NCBI RefSeq assembly: GCF_014884965.1
Contig: NZ_JABTBO010000006.1
Span: 38,851 to 102,850, forward strand
Direction: 5' to 3'
DNA length: 64,000 nucleotides
Source of the DNA: Spirabiliibacterium mucosae
Lineage (GTDB): Bacteria; Pseudomonadota; Gammaproteobacteria; Enterobacterales; Pasteurellaceae
In this document: in pieces, positions 35,951 through 47,252 of the stretch
Layout: every line of letters starts with the position of its first letter
How positions within the stretch are numbered: position 1 is the first letter of the stretch
Notes under the pieces: generated by a model
What the model saw: only the letters and a program-made list of their open reading frames with translations
What the model was told of the DNA's origin: nothing
The model's database searches: none
Program-made: the position numbers and the translations under genes

Positions 35951-38900
35951 TTACGCCAATTTCGCCAACAGTTGTGTGACAAAATCTAACCGCTCAACTG
36001 CGCCCTCAAGTGCGGTGGAAAAGCGGAATTTGGCCGGCCCGTCAAAGCGGAAAACGCCAGGGTTTTCACGGATTAGAGCCAAAAACGGCTGCGGGTCAAG
36101 CTCCACGTTGGGTTTAAACTCAATATGCCCGCCTTGCGCGTAGGCTTCAATTTTTTGAATGCCGAGCGGCTTGGCCTGCTGGCGCAGCTGGGCAATTTGC
36201 ATCAAGTTTTTCGCTGCTTGTGGCAGCGCGCCGAAGCGGTCAATCAATTCCACTTTCAGCTCATCGAGCCCTTGGCTGTCGCTGGCGCTGGCAATGCGTT
36301 TGTAAAACGACAGGCGCATATTCACATCCCCCAAATAATCCTCTGGCAGCAAGGCTGGGATGCGCAGGTCAATGTCCACTTGCTGTGCGGTGAGCTCATC
36401 TAGGCTCGCCTCACGGCCGTTTTTGAGCGCGTCGACCGCACTTTCCAGCAGCTCCATATAAAGCGAAAAGCCAATCGACTCAATCTGCCCACTTTGCTCC
36501 GCGCCAAGCAGCTCGCCGGCGCCGCGGATCTCTAAATCGTGGGTGGCGAGCACAAAGCCGGCGCCAAGGTTGTCAAGGCTTTCGAGCGCTTCAAGGCGTT
36601 TGCGCGCGTCAGGCGTCATGCGTTTAGGGTGCGGTGTGAGCAAATAGGCGTAGGCTTGATGGTGCGAGCGCCCCACGCGGCCACGTAATTGATGCAGTTG
36701 CGCCAGGCCAAATTTGTCCGCCCGCTCAATGATGATGGTGTTCGCACTCGGCACGTCAATGCCCGTTTCAATAATGGTGGAGCAGACCAACACGTTATAA
36801 CGCTGGTGATAAAAATCACTCGTCACGCGCTCAAGCTCGCGCTCGCGCATTTGCCCATGGCCAATGGTGATGCGCGCCTCTGGAATTAGCTCGGCGAGCG
36901 TTTCGGCGCAATTTTCAATGGTGGAGACATCATTATGCAAGTAATACACCTGCCCGCCGCGCAAAATTTCCCGCAGCACCGCCTCGCGAATGGTGAGGGG
37001 GTCACTTTGGCGCACAAAGGTTTTGATCGTCAGCCGTCGCGCCGGAGGCGTGGAGATGATGGAGAGATCGCGCATGCCGCTCATCGCCATGTTGAGCGTG
37101 CGTGGGATTGGCGTGGCAGTGAGGGTGAGAATGTCCACATTAGCGCGCAGCTGTTTGATCTTCTCTTTTTGGCGTACACCAAAGCGGTGCTCTTCGTCCA
37201 CCACCAGCAGGCCAAGGCGCTTGAATTTCACATCCGATTGCAGCAACTTGTGGGTGCCGATCAAAATATCCACCTTGCCTTCGGCCAAATCGGCTAAAAT
37301 TGCCTTTTGCTCTTTCGCGGTTTTGAAGCGCGAGAGCACCTCCACGTTCACCGGCAAATTGGCAAAGCGGTCTTTAAAGTTGTCATAATGCTGTTGCGCC
37401 AGCAGTGTGGTGGGCACCAGCACGGCCACTTGGCGGTTGTTGTTGACCGCCAAAAACGCAGCGCGCATCGCCACTTCTGTTTTGCCAAAGCCAACATCGC
37501 CACACACCAAGCGGTCCATCGCTTTGGGCTGGCACATGTCACTGATCACGGCGTTGATCGCCATCGCTTGATCGGCGGTTTCTTCAAACGGGAAGCTGTC
37601 GCAAAACTGCTTAAATTCCTCACGGTTGTACTCAAAGGCAAAGCCCGTTTGTGTTTCGCGCTTGGCGTAAACGTCCAACAGCTCGGCGGCCACGTCGCGG
37701 ATTTTCTCCGCCGCGCGGTTGCGTGCTTTGGCCCAAGCATCACTGCCGAGCTTGTGCAGTGGCGCGGTGTCTTCATTGCCGCCGACATAACGGCTGAGCA
37801 AATGCAGTGAGGAAACAGGCACATACAATTTGGCCTCATTGGCGTATTCCAGCACCAAATATTCTGCCGCTATGCCGCCGGCCTCCAGGGTGGTCAAGCC
37901 GCCGTAGCGCCCCACACCGTGCTCCAAATGCACCACGGGTTGGCCGAGTTTGAGCTCCGCGAGGTGGCGAATGAGGGTGTCGGGGTTGATGCTTTTGCGC
38001 GCATCGCGCTTGCGTTGCTGCACCCGCTCACCGAGCAAGTCTGTTTCCGTGACGATCGCTACGGTTTGATTCGCAAAACCGTGCTCAAGCTGGCTGATAA
38101 GCACGTTGACCGCACTTTGGCATTCGCCCAAGCTGGCGGCAAAGTGCGGTTTGAGTTTCAGCGGCTTGAGCAAATCAAGCAGGGTTTCGCGCCGGCCTTC
38201 AGATTCGACAGAAAAAACAATTCGCCCTGCAAAGCCCTCTTGGAATTGACGCAGCGCTTGCAGCGGCTCTTTGCTTTGGTTTGCCAACGCCAGGTTTGGC
38301 AGCGGCTCAACGGCCAGATTAGTTTGGCGCACCGAATTGCGCAATTTTTCCGGCGTGAAGGTGATTTGCGGGTAATCTTTCAGCGCGCGATTCACCGCCT
38401 CAGGTCGCAGCCAGAGCTCATCGGGCGGCAGCAGCGGGCGCATCGGGTCAACTTTACGGCTGTCAAAACGTGTTTGCGTGTCGGCAAAAAAGCGCTCAGC
38501 TTTATCCCCATTATTGGCATAATTGATAAACAGCGCGCCTTCGGGCAGGTAGTCAAACAAGGTTGCCATCTGCTCAAAAAAGAGCGGTTGCCAATATTCA
38601 ATCCCCGCGGCCAGCGTGCCTTTAGAAATTTGCTGATAAATATGCTCGCTGTCGCGGCGGATTTCAAAGCGTTCACGAAATTGGGTGCGGAAAAACTCAA
38701 TCGCTTTGTCGTCGGTTGGGAACTCGTGCGCCGGCAGCAAATTGATTTGCGCGATGGTGTCTAAGCTGCGCTGGCTGTCAACATCAAAGGTGCGGATGGT
38801 GTCGATTTCATTATCAAAAAAGTCTAACCGAAACGGCACATCGCTGCCCATCGGGAAGAGGTCAAGCAGTGCGCCACGAATGGCAAATTCACCGTGCTCA

Positions 38901-39370
38901 AGCACTTGTTCTACCGCGCGGTAGCCCGCACTTTCAAGCTGGCGGCGAAATTGCTCAATCTTGAGCGTATCGCCTGATTTGACCAGCAAAACGTTATTTT
39001 GCAAAAAGTGCGGTGGGCACAGGCGCTGCATCAAGGTGTTGACTGGCAAAATAAACACGCCGTGGCGTGATTGCTGCAGGAAAAACAGCGCGCTTAAGCG
39101 AGCCGAGATAATATCTTGGTGCGGCGAAAAGCTGTCATAAGGCAACGTTTCCCAATCCGGGAAAAAGCACACCGGCAGCGTGCTCAACGAGCGCAGTTTT
39201 TTCTCGAGATTGAGCGCGGCGCGGGTGTCAGGTGTCACCACCACGCACAAGCGCGCCGATTGCTCAGCAATTTGGGCAATGGCAAGCACATCGGCATCAC
39301 CAATGTGGTTGCCTAAGCGTTTATGATCCCCTGCAAGCGCGGGCAGGGGCAAGTTGAATAAAGGCTGCAT
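35951..39370 (-). CDS. mfd: Transcription-repair coupling factor Mfd
   Basis: An 1139-residue translocase that removes stalled RNA polymerase and recruits UvrA. The order is: UvrB-homology region (residues 1-350), RNA polymerase-interaction and hinge region around [17 protein letters not shown] near 480, helicase motifs [16 protein letters not shown] near 622 and [16 protein letters not shown] near 725, then RAD-like motif [15 protein letters not shown] near 920 and a C-terminal domain. Length matches E. coli Mfd (1148). The start is [17 protein letters not shown]. The frame is unbroken over 3.4 kb. Confidence 0.97.
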   Translation of the reverse strand: MQPLFNLPLPALAGDHKRLGNHIGDADVLAIAQIAEQSARLCVVVTPDTRAALNLEKKLRSLSTLPVCFFPDWETLPYDSFSPHQDIISARLSALFFLQQSRHGVFILPVNTLMQRLCPPHFLQNNVLLVKSGDTLKIEQFRRQLESAGYRAVEQVLEHGEFAIRGALLDLFPMGSDVPFRLDFFDNEIDTIRTFDVDSQRSLDTIAQINLLPAHEFPTDDKAIEFFRTQFRERFEIRRDSEHIYQQISKGTLAAGIEYWQPLFFEQMATLFDYLPEGALFINYANNGDKAERFFADTQTRFDSRKVDPMRPLLPPDELWLRPEAVNRALKDYPQITFTPEKLRNSVRQTNLAVEPLPNLALANQSKEPLQALRQFQEGFAGRIVFSVESEGRRETLLDLLKPLKLKPHFAASLGECQSAVNVLISQLEHGFANQTVAIVTETDLLGERVQQRKRDARKSINPDTLIRHLAELKLGQPVVHLEHGVGRYGGLTTLEAGGIAAEYLVLEYANEAKLYVPVSSLHLLSRYVGGNEDTAPLHKLGSDAWAKARNRAAEKIRDVAAELLDVYAKRETQTGFAFEYNREEFKQFCDSFPFEETADQAMAINAVISDMCQPKAMDRLVCGDVGFGKTEVAMRAAFLAVNNNRQVAVLVPTTLLAQQHYDNFKDRFANLPVNVEVLSRFKTAKEQKAILADLAEGKVDILIGTHKLLQSDVKFKRLGLLVVDEEHRFGVRQKEKIKQLRANVDILTLTATPIPRTLNMAMSGMRDLSIISTPPARRLTIKTFVRQSDPLTIREAVLREILRGGQVYYLHNDVSTIENCAETLAELIPEARITIGHGQMRERELERVTSDFYHQRYNVLVCSTIIETGIDVPSANTIIIERADKFGLAQLHQLRGRVGRSHHQAYAYLLTPHPKRMTPDARKRLEALESLDNLGAGFVLATHDLEIRGAGELLGAEQSGQIESIGFSLYMELLESAVDALKNGREASLDELTAQQVDIDLRIPALLPEDYLGDVNMRLSFYKRIASASDSQGLDELKVELIDRFGALPQAAKNLMQIAQLRQQAKPLGIQKIEAYAQGGHIEFKPNVELDPQPFLALIRENPGVFRFDGPAKFRFSTALEGAVERLDFVTQLLAKLA

Positions 39371-39482
39371 ATTTTTTAGGTTAAAATAAAAAGCCTAGTT
39401 TACTCAAGCTTGCCCTCAAAAGCAAAGTGCGGTTGAGCCGTGCTATGAGTTATTCGCCTGCGCAGAACAAGCCCTGTGATCA

Positions 39483-40847
39483 TTAATCACAAGGCACGAT
39501 TTTGATGGCCAAGCCACCGGTAGCCGTTTCGCGGTATTTGGCGTTCATGTCTTTGCCTGTTTCAAACATGGTTTCAATCACTTTATCAAGGGTGACTGAC
39601 GGGCGGGTGGTGCGCCGCAGCGCCATGCGGCTGGCGTTGATGGCTTTCACCGCGGCGATGGCGTTGCGCTCAATGCACGGCACTTGCACCTGGCCGTTGA
39701 CGGGGTCGCAGGTCAGCCCAAGGTTGTGCTCCATCGCGATTTCAGCGGCAATGCACACCTGCTCAGGGCTGCCGCCGAGAATTTCGGTCAAGCCGGCCGC
39801 TGCCATTGAGCAGGCCACGCCCACCTCACCTTGGCAGCCCACCTCGGCGCCTGAAATGGAAGCATTCATTTTATACAGCGAGCCAATCACGCCGCAGCTA
39901 AGGAGATAGCGCTCAATGATGTCGTCGTTAAGCGGTGAGATAAACTGTTGATAATAGGCCAACACCGCCGGCACAATGCCGCAGGCGCCGTTAGTTGGTG
40001 CAGTCACCACCCGCCCGCCAGCGGCGTTTTCTTCATTCACGGCCAGCGCGAACATATTGACCCAATCGATGATCTTCATCGGGTCGTTTGACAGCGTATT
40101 GTTGGATTCCAGCAAGCGGCGCAACGCGGTGGCGCGACGGGGCAGCTTGAGCTTGCCAGGCAAAATGCCCTCGGTGTGCATGCCGCGTTGAATGCACGCC
40201 CACATCGTCGCCCAAATGTGATGCAAATAGGCCTTCACCTCCGCCATTGGGCGCAGGGCACATTCGTTTTTCAGCATAAAGGTGGAAATGGCAATGCCGT
40301 GGCTGTCGCAAGCGGCGAGCACATCTGCAGCACTGGCATAGGGCAGCGGCAACGGCTGCGGGGCAGTTTCGACTTGGTTAAAATGCGCTTCATCAACAAT
40401 AAAGCCACCGCCGATGGAGTAATATGTTTGTGAATAGCAAAGCTCGCCGCCGGCAAAGGCGCGAAAGCGCATACCGTTTTCATGCAGCGGTAAAAAAGTG
40501 CGGTGAAACACCAAATCCCGCGCGCGAATGAAGACGATGGATTTGCTGGAAGTGAGTGCTAGCTGCTGGTCGCGCTCAACGCGCTCAAGAAAGTGCGGTA
40601 TCGCCTCAATCTCCACATCATCGGGGCTGAAGCCAGCCAGCCCAAGCAAAAGTGCGGTGTCGGTGCTGTGGCCAAGGCCGGTGAGCGAAAGCGAGCCGTA
40701 AATGCCCACTTCAATGCGCTCAACGCCATCAAGCAGGCCTTGTTGCGCAAGCTCTTGCACAAAGGCGCGTGCGGCTTTCATCGGCCCCACGGTGTGTGAG
40801 CTCGACGGCCCAATGCCCACTTTGAAAAGGTCAAATACTGAAATCAT
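39483..40847 (-). CDS. sdaA: L-serine ammonia-lyase (iron-sulfur type)
   Basis: A 454-residue single-chain L-serine dehydratase converting serine to pyruvate and ammonia. The N-terminal beta domain starts [21 protein letters not shown]. The alpha domain contains the glycine-rich [14 protein letters not shown] near 280 and the cysteines of a 4Fe-4S cluster, including [21 protein letters not shown] near 315 and [15 protein letters not shown] near 380. E. coli has three paralogues (sdaA, sdaB, tdcG); I use sdaA as the general name. It overlaps the stop of the upstream yacL-like gene. Confidence 0.93.
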   Translation of the reverse strand: MISVFDLFKVGIGPSSSHTVGPMKAARAFVQELAQQGLLDGVERIEVGIYGSLSLTGLGHSTDTALLLGLAGFSPDDVEIEAIPHFLERVERDQQLALTSSKSIVFIRARDLVFHRTFLPLHENGMRFRAFAGGELCYSQTYYSIGGGFIVDEAHFNQVETAPQPLPLPYASAADVLAACDSHGIAISTFMLKNECALRPMAEVKAYLHHIWATMWACIQRGMHTEGILPGKLKLPRRATALRRLLESNNTLSNDPMKIIDWVNMFALAVNEENAAGGRVVTAPTNGACGIVPAVLAYYQQFISPLNDDIIERYLLSCGVIGSLYKMNASISGAEVGCQGEVGVACSMAAAGLTEILGGSPEQVCIAAEIAMEHNLGLTCDPVNGQVQVPCIERNAIAAVKAINASRMALRRTTRPSVTLDKVIETMFETGKDMNAKYRETATGGLAIKIVPCD

Positions 40848-41218
40848 TAACGCCCCGCCAAAAACGCCTGCAGATGCTCTAAAAATGCCACAAAATCATC
40901 ACTGCCGCAACTGGCGACAAGCTCGGCGTCATATTCATGCAAGGCGTCGTCAAACATTTCATCATAAGGCGCACCTAGGCTGTGGGCCAGCACGCACACA
41001 TCACAGCCATCAAAGATGAGGTCAAACTCATGACCAGGCACGGTTTCAACCGCACTTTGGTGGTGAGCGATGGCGCGTTCAATGCGCGCTTTCAGTGCGC
41101 TGATGGCCTCAGCTGTGTGGGGCAGCTCGTCATTGGCCCAGCGGGCAATCGCCTCGTGGCCCATGGAGCATTTCACCACCAAGGTGTGCGTGGCATCAAA
41201 CGAAAATTGGTAATCCAT
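40847..41218 (-). CDS. UPF0231 (YacL-like) family protein
   Basis: A 123-residue acidic cytoplasmic protein resembling YacL/UPF0231: the N-terminus MDYQFSFDATHTLVVKCSMG parallels MDYEF...MSMGHE, GHEFDLIFDGCDVCVLAH near 62 the middle, and SCGSDDFVAFLEHLQAFL the C-terminus. Length matches the family (about 120). Function is unknown. It lies six bases downstream of erpA and overlaps sdaA, so the three leftward genes probably share a transcript. Confidence 0.8.
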   Translation of the reverse strand: MDYQFSFDATHTLVVKCSMGHEAIARWANDELPHTAEAISALKARIERAIAHHQSAVETVPGHEFDLIFDGCDVCVLAHSLGAPYDEMFDDALHEYDAELVASCGSDDFVAFLEHLQAFLAGR

Positions 41219-41223
41219 CCGCC

Positions 41224-41562
41224 TTAAATGCTAAAAGACGAGCCGCAGCCGCAGGTGGTGGTGGCATTCGGGTTGTCGACGATAAAGCGCGAGCCTTCAA
41301 GTCCTTCGGTGTAGTCCACGGTGCCACCGATCAAATATTGCAAACTCATCGGGTCAATCACCAGCGCCACGCCGTTTTTCTCGATGGTTAAATCACCGTC
41401 GTTGACTTTTTCATCAAAGGTGAAACCGTATTGAAAGCCGCTGCAGCCGCCGCCGGTGATATACACCCGCAGTTTCAAATTCGGGTTTTCTTCATCGGCA
41501 ATCAGTGCCTTGACCTTATTGGCCGCCGCGTCCGTGAATGTTAAAGGAATTGCATCGTTCAT
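41224..41562 (-). CDS. erpA: Iron-sulfur cluster insertion protein ErpA
   Basis: A 112-residue A-type carrier delivering iron-sulfur clusters to target enzymes. The three cluster-binding cysteines are in [10 protein letters not shown] near residue 39 and [11 protein letters not shown] at the C-terminus. Length and end match E. coli ErpA (114). Being upstream of sdaA, which needs a 4Fe-4S cluster, may be functionally relevant but is not proof of co-regulation. It is divergent from map. Confidence 0.95.
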   Translation of the reverse strand: MNDAIPLTFTDAAANKVKALIADEENPNLKLRVYITGGGCSGFQYGFTFDEKVNDGDLTIEKNGVALVIDPMSLQYLIGGTVDYTEGLEGSRFIVDNPNATTTCGCGSSFSI

Positions 41563-41637
41563 AGTTATTGCGCCATAAAATTGAGAATTGGCGGATTATA
41601 TCACACTTTCCCCGCGTGTGTTCAAGCGGATTTATCG

Positions 41638-41666
41638 CTTACAATCACAATGATTTGCGTTATAAT
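41638..41666 (+). promoter_or_regulatory. Promoter of map-glnD
   Basis: CTTACA (41638-41643), 17 bases, perfect TATAAT (41661-41666), 31 bases before the map start codon. Confidence 0.7.
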
Positions 41667-41697
41667 TCCAACACTCATATTTAACAAAGGATTTCTC

Positions 41698-42501
41698 ATG
41701 GCTATTCCTATTCGTACAGAGCAAGAGCTGGCGAAAATTCGCACCGCGTGCGCGCTGGCTCAAGATGTGCTGGTGATGATTGAGCCCTATGTCAAAGCGG
41801 GCGTCACCACCGGCGAGCTGGACAAAATTTGTCACGATTACATCACCCAAACCCAGCAGGCGATCCCGGCGTGTTTGAACTACCACGGCTTCCCGAAATC
41901 GGTGTGTATTTCCATCAATGAAGTGGTCTGCCACGGCATTCCAAGTGATGAACGTGTGTTGAAAAACGGCGATATCGTCAACATTGACGTGACCGTGATT
42001 AAAGACGGCTTTTTCGGCGATAACTCCAAAATGTATTTTGTCGGCGAGCCAACCATCAAAGGCAAGCGGCTGTGTGAAGTGACACAAGAGTCACTCTACA
42101 AAGCACTGCACACCGTGCGCGCTGGCATTCGGCTAAACCAAATTGGCAAGGTGATCCAGCAATACGTGGAAAGCAAAGGCTATTCGGTGGTGCGGGAATA
42201 CTGCGGCCACGGCGTGGGCAGCGAGTTCCACTGTGACCCGCAAGTGCTGCATTATTATGCTGATGACGGTGGCGTGATTTTAAAACCGGGCATGGTGTTC
42301 ACCATTGAGCCGATGGTCAACGCTGGGCGCAAAGAGATTCGCTTGATGGGCGACGGCTGGACGGTGAAAACCAAAGACCGCAGCCCGTCGGCGCAATACG
42401 AGCACCAAATTGTGATCACCGAAGATGGCTGCGAAATCATGACCATCCGCGATGAAGAAATCGCCGCAGGGCGCATCGCACGCATAATGCATAACAGCTG
42501 A
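41698..42501 (+). CDS. map: Methionine aminopeptidase type I
   Basis: A 267-residue metalloprotease that removes N-terminal methionine from nascent proteins. The metal ligands are recognisable: NIDVTVIKDGFFGDNSKM near residues 95-110 (two aspartates), CGHGVGSEFH near 170 (histidine), and two glutamates in FTIEPMVNAG near 203 and SAQYEHQIVI near 232. ATG 41698 (MAIPIRTEQEL) follows AAAGGATTTCTC; the open frame begins earlier but overlaps the promoter. Length matches E. coli Map (264). glnD begins two bases after the stop. Confidence 0.97.
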   Translation: MAIPIRTEQELAKIRTACALAQDVLVMIEPYVKAGVTTGELDKICHDYITQTQQAIPACLNYHGFPKSVCISINEVVCHGIPSDERVLKNGDIVNIDVTVIKDGFFGDNSKMYFVGEPTIKGKRLCEVTQESLYKALHTVRAGIRLNQIGKVIQQYVESKGYSVVREYCGHGVGSEFHCDPQVLHYYADDGGVILKPGMVFTIEPMVNAGRKEIRLMGDGWTVKTKDRSPSAQYEHQIVITEDGCEIMTIRDEEIAAGRIARIMHNS

Positions 42502-42502
42502 T

Positions 42503-45067
42503 ATGCTCACGCCTGCCGACGTCAAAGCCGAGCTCGCCGCGCTGAAAACGCGCGAAATGGCGCAATTGAGCACAACGCCGGTGGGTGAATTGCTACACGC
42601 GCGCAGCCGCTATTTTGATGCCTTATTAACCACACTTTGGCGCCAATATGGCCTTGACGACCGCACTTTATGTTTGCTCGCCGTCGGCGGCTACGGCCGC
42701 CAAGAGATGTTCCCGCACTCTGATCTTGACGTGCTGCTGCTTAGCCAAACCGCACTTTCACCTAAGCTCACCGAGCGCTGGCAGCAGTTGATTCAATTTT
42801 TGTGGGATTGCGGCTTGAATGTCGGGCAGGCGGTGCGCACTTTGGCGCAATGCGAGCACGATGGCCAAGCGGATTTGAGCATTGCTACCACCTTTTTGGA
42901 AGCGCGCCTTTTATGCGGCAATGAAACACTGTCGACAGCGCTAACCGCACTTTCGCAGCGTGAGGATTTTTGGCCACTGGCGGCTTATTACCACGGCCGG
43001 ATGGCCGAGCGCGAGCAGCGTTATGCACGCTTTCACAACACCAGTTACAACCTTGAGCCTGATGTCAAATACAGCCCAGGCGGCTTGCGGGATCTGCATC
43101 TGCTCAGCTGGCTGACGCTTCGCCACAACGGGGATCAAAGCCTTGAGCAGATGCGCCAATCGGGCTTTATCTACCCAGAAGAATTTGACCTTTTGCACCG
43201 TGCGCAGCAGTTTTTATTCAAAGTGCGGTTTGCGCTGCATTTGCTCCTCAAACGTGCTGACAATCGCTTGCTGTTTGCCCACCAAGTGCGCTTAAGTGCG
43301 CTTTTAGGCTTTGAGCAAAGCGAGGCCAACCGCGCCGTTGAGGCAATGATGCGCCAGTATTTCCGCCACACGCACAATGTGATGGCGCTCAGCCAAATGC
43401 TGCTGCAAGACTATGCCGAGCAATTTCTCCACACCACCCACGGCGTGCCACGGCGCGCACTTGATGAGGATTTTTGGCTGCAAGGCAACGCCATACAAAT
43501 CGGTGACAACGTCACATTTGGTGAGCACCCTGAGCGGATTATCCGCCTTTTTATCCACCTGACTGCCGCACCTGAGCGCTATATTCACGCCGCCACCTTG
43601 CGCCAATTGCGCCGCGCGCTTGCACAACGCCAGCAGGATTTGATTGAAGACGCTGACGTGCGCCGCGCGTTTGTCACCTTACTCAAGGCGCCTTACGCCA
43701 TTGCCCGCGCGCTGGTGCCGATGCGCCAATGTGGCGTGCTGAACGCTTATTTCAGCGCGTGGGATAATATTGACGGGCTGATGCAATTTGACCTGTTCCA
43801 CGCCTACACGGTGGACGAACACACGCTACGCGTGCTGCTGAATATTGAAAACTTCCAGCGCGCGCAAGCCCGTGAGGCTCACCCGCTGTGTGCGGCGATT
43901 TTCCCGCAGTTGCCAAGTCGCGCGCTGCTTTATATCACCGCACTTTTTCATGACATCGCCAAAGGCCGCGGCGGCGATCACGCCGAGCTTGGCGCGATTG
44001 ATGTGTATGAGTTCGCTAAGCTGCATTTTTTCAGTGAAAGCGAGGCGGAAACCATGGCGTGGCTGGTGCAAAACCATCTAGTAATGTCAATCACCGCCCA
44101 GCGGCGGGATATTTACGACCCTGAGATTATCAACACCTTCGCGCAAAAAGTGAAAAGCCAAGTGCGGTTGGATTATCTGTTGTGCCTCACGGTGGCGGAT
44201 ATCAGCGCGACCAATAATCAACTTTGGAATAGCTGGAAGCGCTCGCTGCTGCAAACGCTCTATCAATTCACCACCAAGCAGCTGGAGCTTGGTCACGATG
44301 CGCCATTGGATGTGTCTGAGCAAATTCTCACCCATCGCCTGCAAGCCCTTGACGCGCTCAGTGATGAGATTCGCACACAACGTTTGAGCATGGCGCAAGT
44401 GCAGGCATTTTGGGCGCGCTGCCCGCAGGAGTATTTTTTGCGCAACAATGGCGCCCAGTTGGCGTGGCATCTGCGTTTAATCACGCCCAACACCGAGCTG
44501 GTGTGCAAGGCCAGCAACCGCTTTAGCAGTGGTGGCTCGGAGCTGTTTGTCTATTGCCCAGACAAGCCTTACGTCTTCAACAAAATTGCCCGCGCGCTGG
44601 AGGCGAAAAAGGTGTCGATTCACGATGCGCAAATCATCACCAGCCATGATGGCTACTGCCTCGATAGCTTTATTTTCACCGAGCATAACGGCGAGCTGGC
44701 CAAATTCGACCGCCGGCGGGAGATTGAAAGTGCGGTGCACGCTGCGCTGATCGGAGAATATCAGCCCGCCACGCCGCGGCAAAACACGCGGCTAGATCAC
44801 TTTGCCATCACCACCCAAGTGCGGTTTTTAAACCGTGACAAGCGCGATCAAACCGAGCTTGAAATTTTCACCCTCGACAAACCTGGCCTGTTGGCACAAA
44901 TCAGCGCGATTTTTAGCGAGCAGAATTTAAGCCTGATTAACGCCAAAATCATGACCATCGGCGAAAAGGCGGAAGACTTTTTTATCCTGCAAAATGCCCA
45001 CGGCGAAGCCCTCACACCCGAGCAGTGCGAAAAGCTTGAAACCGCACTTTACCACGCGCTGGATTAG
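42503..45067 (+). CDS. glnD: Bifunctional uridylyltransferase / uridylyl-removing enzyme GlnD
   Basis: An 854-residue nitrogen sensor that uridylylates and deuridylylates PII according to glutamine. The nucleotidyltransferase motif GGYGRQEMFPHSDLDVLLL lies near residue 62, the HD hydrolase motif in ALFHDIAKGRGGDHAELG near 480, and two ACT domains at the C-terminus (SSGGSELFVYCPDKPYVF near 675 and TLDKPGLLAQISAIFSEQ near 792). Length is slightly below E. coli GlnD (890). The start is coupled to map. Confidence 0.95.
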   Translation: MLTPADVKAELAALKTREMAQLSTTPVGELLHARSRYFDALLTTLWRQYGLDDRTLCLLAVGGYGRQEMFPHSDLDVLLLSQTALSPKLTERWQQLIQFLWDCGLNVGQAVRTLAQCEHDGQADLSIATTFLEARLLCGNETLSTALTALSQREDFWPLAAYYHGRMAEREQRYARFHNTSYNLEPDVKYSPGGLRDLHLLSWLTLRHNGDQSLEQMRQSGFIYPEEFDLLHRAQQFLFKVRFALHLLLKRADNRLLFAHQVRLSALLGFEQSEANRAVEAMMRQYFRHTHNVMALSQMLLQDYAEQFLHTTHGVPRRALDEDFWLQGNAIQIGDNVTFGEHPERIIRLFIHLTAAPERYIHAATLRQLRRALAQRQQDLIEDADVRRAFVTLLKAPYAIARALVPMRQCGVLNAYFSAWDNIDGLMQFDLFHAYTVDEHTLRVLLNIENFQRAQAREAHPLCAAIFPQLPSRALLYITALFHDIAKGRGGDHAELGAIDVYEFAKLHFFSESEAETMAWLVQNHLVMSITAQRRDIYDPEIINTFAQKVKSQVRLDYLLCLTVADISATNNQLWNSWKRSLLQTLYQFTTKQLELGHDAPLDVSEQILTHRLQALDALSDEIRTQRLSMAQVQAFWARCPQEYFLRNNGAQLAWHLRLITPNTELVCKASNRFSSGGSELFVYCPDKPYVFNKIARALEAKKVSIHDAQIITSHDGYCLDSFIFTEHNGELAKFDRRREIESAVHAALIGEYQPATPRQNTRLDHFAITTQVRFLNRDKRDQTELEIFTLDKPGLLAQISAIFSEQNLSLINAKIMTIGEKAEDFFILQNAHGEALTPEQCEKLETALYHALD

Positions 45068-45086
45068 TGTGACGTTGTCACAAAGA

Positions 45087-46545
45087 CTACAACAACGGGC
45101 TAAACAAGAAGCAGACGCGTTCGAGTAGGCGTTGGTGGAGGGGGCGCTTGGCCCAGTGTTGCGCGTTGAGCAGGTGCGATTGGGTGATGTAGCGTTGTTG
45201 CAGTTGGTCAACCTCATCGCCAAAGCGCAAGTCGTCGACAATCATAGTGACTTCAAAATTGAGCATAAAACTACGTGCGTCCATGTTCACGGTGCCCACC
45301 AGGGCTAGGCGGCGATCGATTAAAATGCTTTTGGTGTGCAGCAACCCGCCGTCGAATTGGTAGATGTTCACGCCCGCGCTGAGCAATTCGTCAAAAAAAG
45401 TGCGGCTGGCCCAATGCACCAGCCAAGAATCGTTTTTCTTCGGCACAATCAGGTTGACCGTCACGCCACGGATGGCGGCGGTGGCCAAGCTGCTGGCAAT
45501 GGTGTGGCTCGGCACAAAATAGGGCGAGGTGATAGTGATGGACTCGCGCGCAGAGCTAATCGCCAGCAGCAGAGATTGGCTCATCATGCTCTCTGAAAAG
45601 CCAGGGCCAGAGGGCAGGATTTGTACGCCGTGGGTGTCGCTCGGTTGTTGTGGTTTTAGTGGGCATTGCGGCAGCAAATGGATCGCGTTGCCGGTTTCCA
45701 TCTGCCAGTCTAGGTTGTGAATGCCTTGCAAAATCAGCCCCACCGGCCCTTGCATACGCACCATGATATCAACCCATTGCCCCACGTTGCGATCGGCTTT
45801 GAAATAGAGCGGGTCAACCATATTCATGCTGCCAGTGTAGGCCACAAAATCGTCAATCACCACAATTTTGCGATGTTGGCGCAAATCGGCGCGGCGGAAG
45901 AACATCCGAATCAAATTAGCGTGCAGCGCCTCTTCAATATGAATCCCACGGCTGCGCATTTGTCGGCAGCGGCGGCTGGCTAAAAAGGCCTTGCTGCCGA
46001 CAGAATCCAGCAGCAGTTGCACCTTCACGCCGCGCGCAACCGCACTTTCTAACGCGCGGTTAATCTCTTCCACCCAGCCACGCTGCGCCCAGATGTAAAA
46101 CGTCATTGAAATGCTGTGTTGCGCGCGTTCAATGTCTGCAATCAGGCTTTCAAAAATCGCGCTGGGCGTGTTGAGAATATGTAGCTCATTGCCCAACACG
46201 CAGGGGATGCCAAGGGCTTTGCGGCACAAGGCAAAGAGCGGTTTGAAGCGCAAATGCTCATGGCGCAAGGTGAGGTTGGAGCACTCATCAAAGCTGTGAA
46301 ACCACTGCTGATAAAGCGGTGTGAGCTTTTTAAAGGTTTCTGCCCGGCGGCGGCCAAGCTTGATTTCGCCTAAAATTAAATACGCGATAATCCCAAAAAT
46401 CGGGATCATAAAATAATCAAAACCACGCCAATGTCACCGACACGGCTTGTTTTTTAAACGCCAAACGCGCGGTGATGCCAATGCCGAGCACCCAAATGGT
46501 GGTGGGGATTAAAATGCTTAAAATTTGCGAAAGCGAGCTATTCAT
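45087..46545 (-). CDS. cls: Cardiolipin synthase, N-terminal part broken by two apparent one-base deletions
   Basis: Phospholipase D-family synthase joining two phosphatidylglycerols at the inner membrane. Both HKD motifs are intact: HRKIVVIDDFVAYTGSMN and HTKSILIDRRLALVGTVN. The long frame starts only at MIPIFGIIAYLIL, within the second membrane segment. Upstream, ATG 46545 (MNSSLSQILSILIPTTIW) encodes the first segment but breaks. One base added to each A run (plus strand 46410-46413 and 46419-46422) gives the continuous SVTLAWFLIIFMIPIFGII and 486 residues, the length of E. coli ClsA. A genuine internal start at the first methionine of the long frame is less likely. Confidence 0.9.
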
Positions 46546-46581
46546 ACTATATTTGATCTTTAATTACAGCGAAGGTGGAGT

Positions 46582-47250
46582 ATGACAACATCTTTTCGTA
46601 TTGTCTATCAACATCCGCAATTCTTGGTGTTGGACAAACCGCCTGGGCTTTCGGTTCACAAAGACGACAACGCCACAGGCTTGCTCGAGCAAGTTGCAAA
46701 AGAGCTTGGCGTGGCCAAATTGTGGCTGGTACACCGCTTGGACAAAGCCACCTCGGGTGCGCTAATTTTAGCAAAATCGGCGCAAAGTGCGGCGCAATTC
46801 CAGCAACTTTTTGCCCAAAAGGCGATAGTTAAGCATTATATCGCACTCGCCAAAGGCAAGCCAAAGAAAAAGCAAGGCTGGGTGATTGGGGATATGCAAA
46901 AAGCGCGCAATGGCGCCTATCGCCTAAGCTTGGGGCGAGAAAACCCCGCCGTGACGCGCTTTGAAAGTGTTTCGCTGGCACCGCATTTGCGCTTTTATCA
47001 CCTGATGCCGCAAACCGGCAAAACGCACCAATTACGCGTGGCGATGAAAAGCCTCAGCGTGCCTATTTTGGGCGACGCACGCTATGGCGGTGAGGCCGCT
47101 GACCGCACTTATTTGCATGCCTATTGCTTGCAATTTGCGTATAATGGGCAAACAATTGACGTGCGCTGCGCGCCGACGTGCGGCGAGCATTTTCAAACGC
47201 CAGCCGTGCAGCAGGCGATAGCGCAACTGGATATAACATTGATGAGGTAA
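46582..47250 (+). CDS. RluA-family pseudouridine synthase (TIGR01621 type)
   Basis: A 222-residue RNA pseudouridine synthase. The catalytic motif [18 protein letters not shown] near residue 50 contains the active aspartate (HRLDKxTSG), with [16 protein letters not shown] near 150 and GDARYGG near 168. There is no S4 domain, and the short length resembles the HI0042-type subgroup rather than RluC or RluD. The target uridine is unknown. GGTGGAGT precedes the start. The stop lies two bases before the metallopeptidase gene. Confidence 0.88.
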   Translation: MTTSFRIVYQHPQFLVLDKPPGLSVHKDDNATGLLEQVAKELGVAKLWLVHRLDKATSGALILAKSAQSAAQFQQLFAQKAIVKHYIALAKGKPKKKQGWVIGDMQKARNGAYRLSLGRENPAVTRFESVSLAPHLRFYHLMPQTGKTHQLRVAMKSLSVPILGDARYGGEAADRTYLHAYCLQFAYNGQTIDVRCAPTCGEHFQTPAVQQAIAQLDITLMR

Positions 47251-47252
47251 TT

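Noticed and set aside
37919..38764. A 281-residue open frame antisense to mfd
   Set aside because: Lies wholly inside mfd, whose frame is continuous and well conserved.
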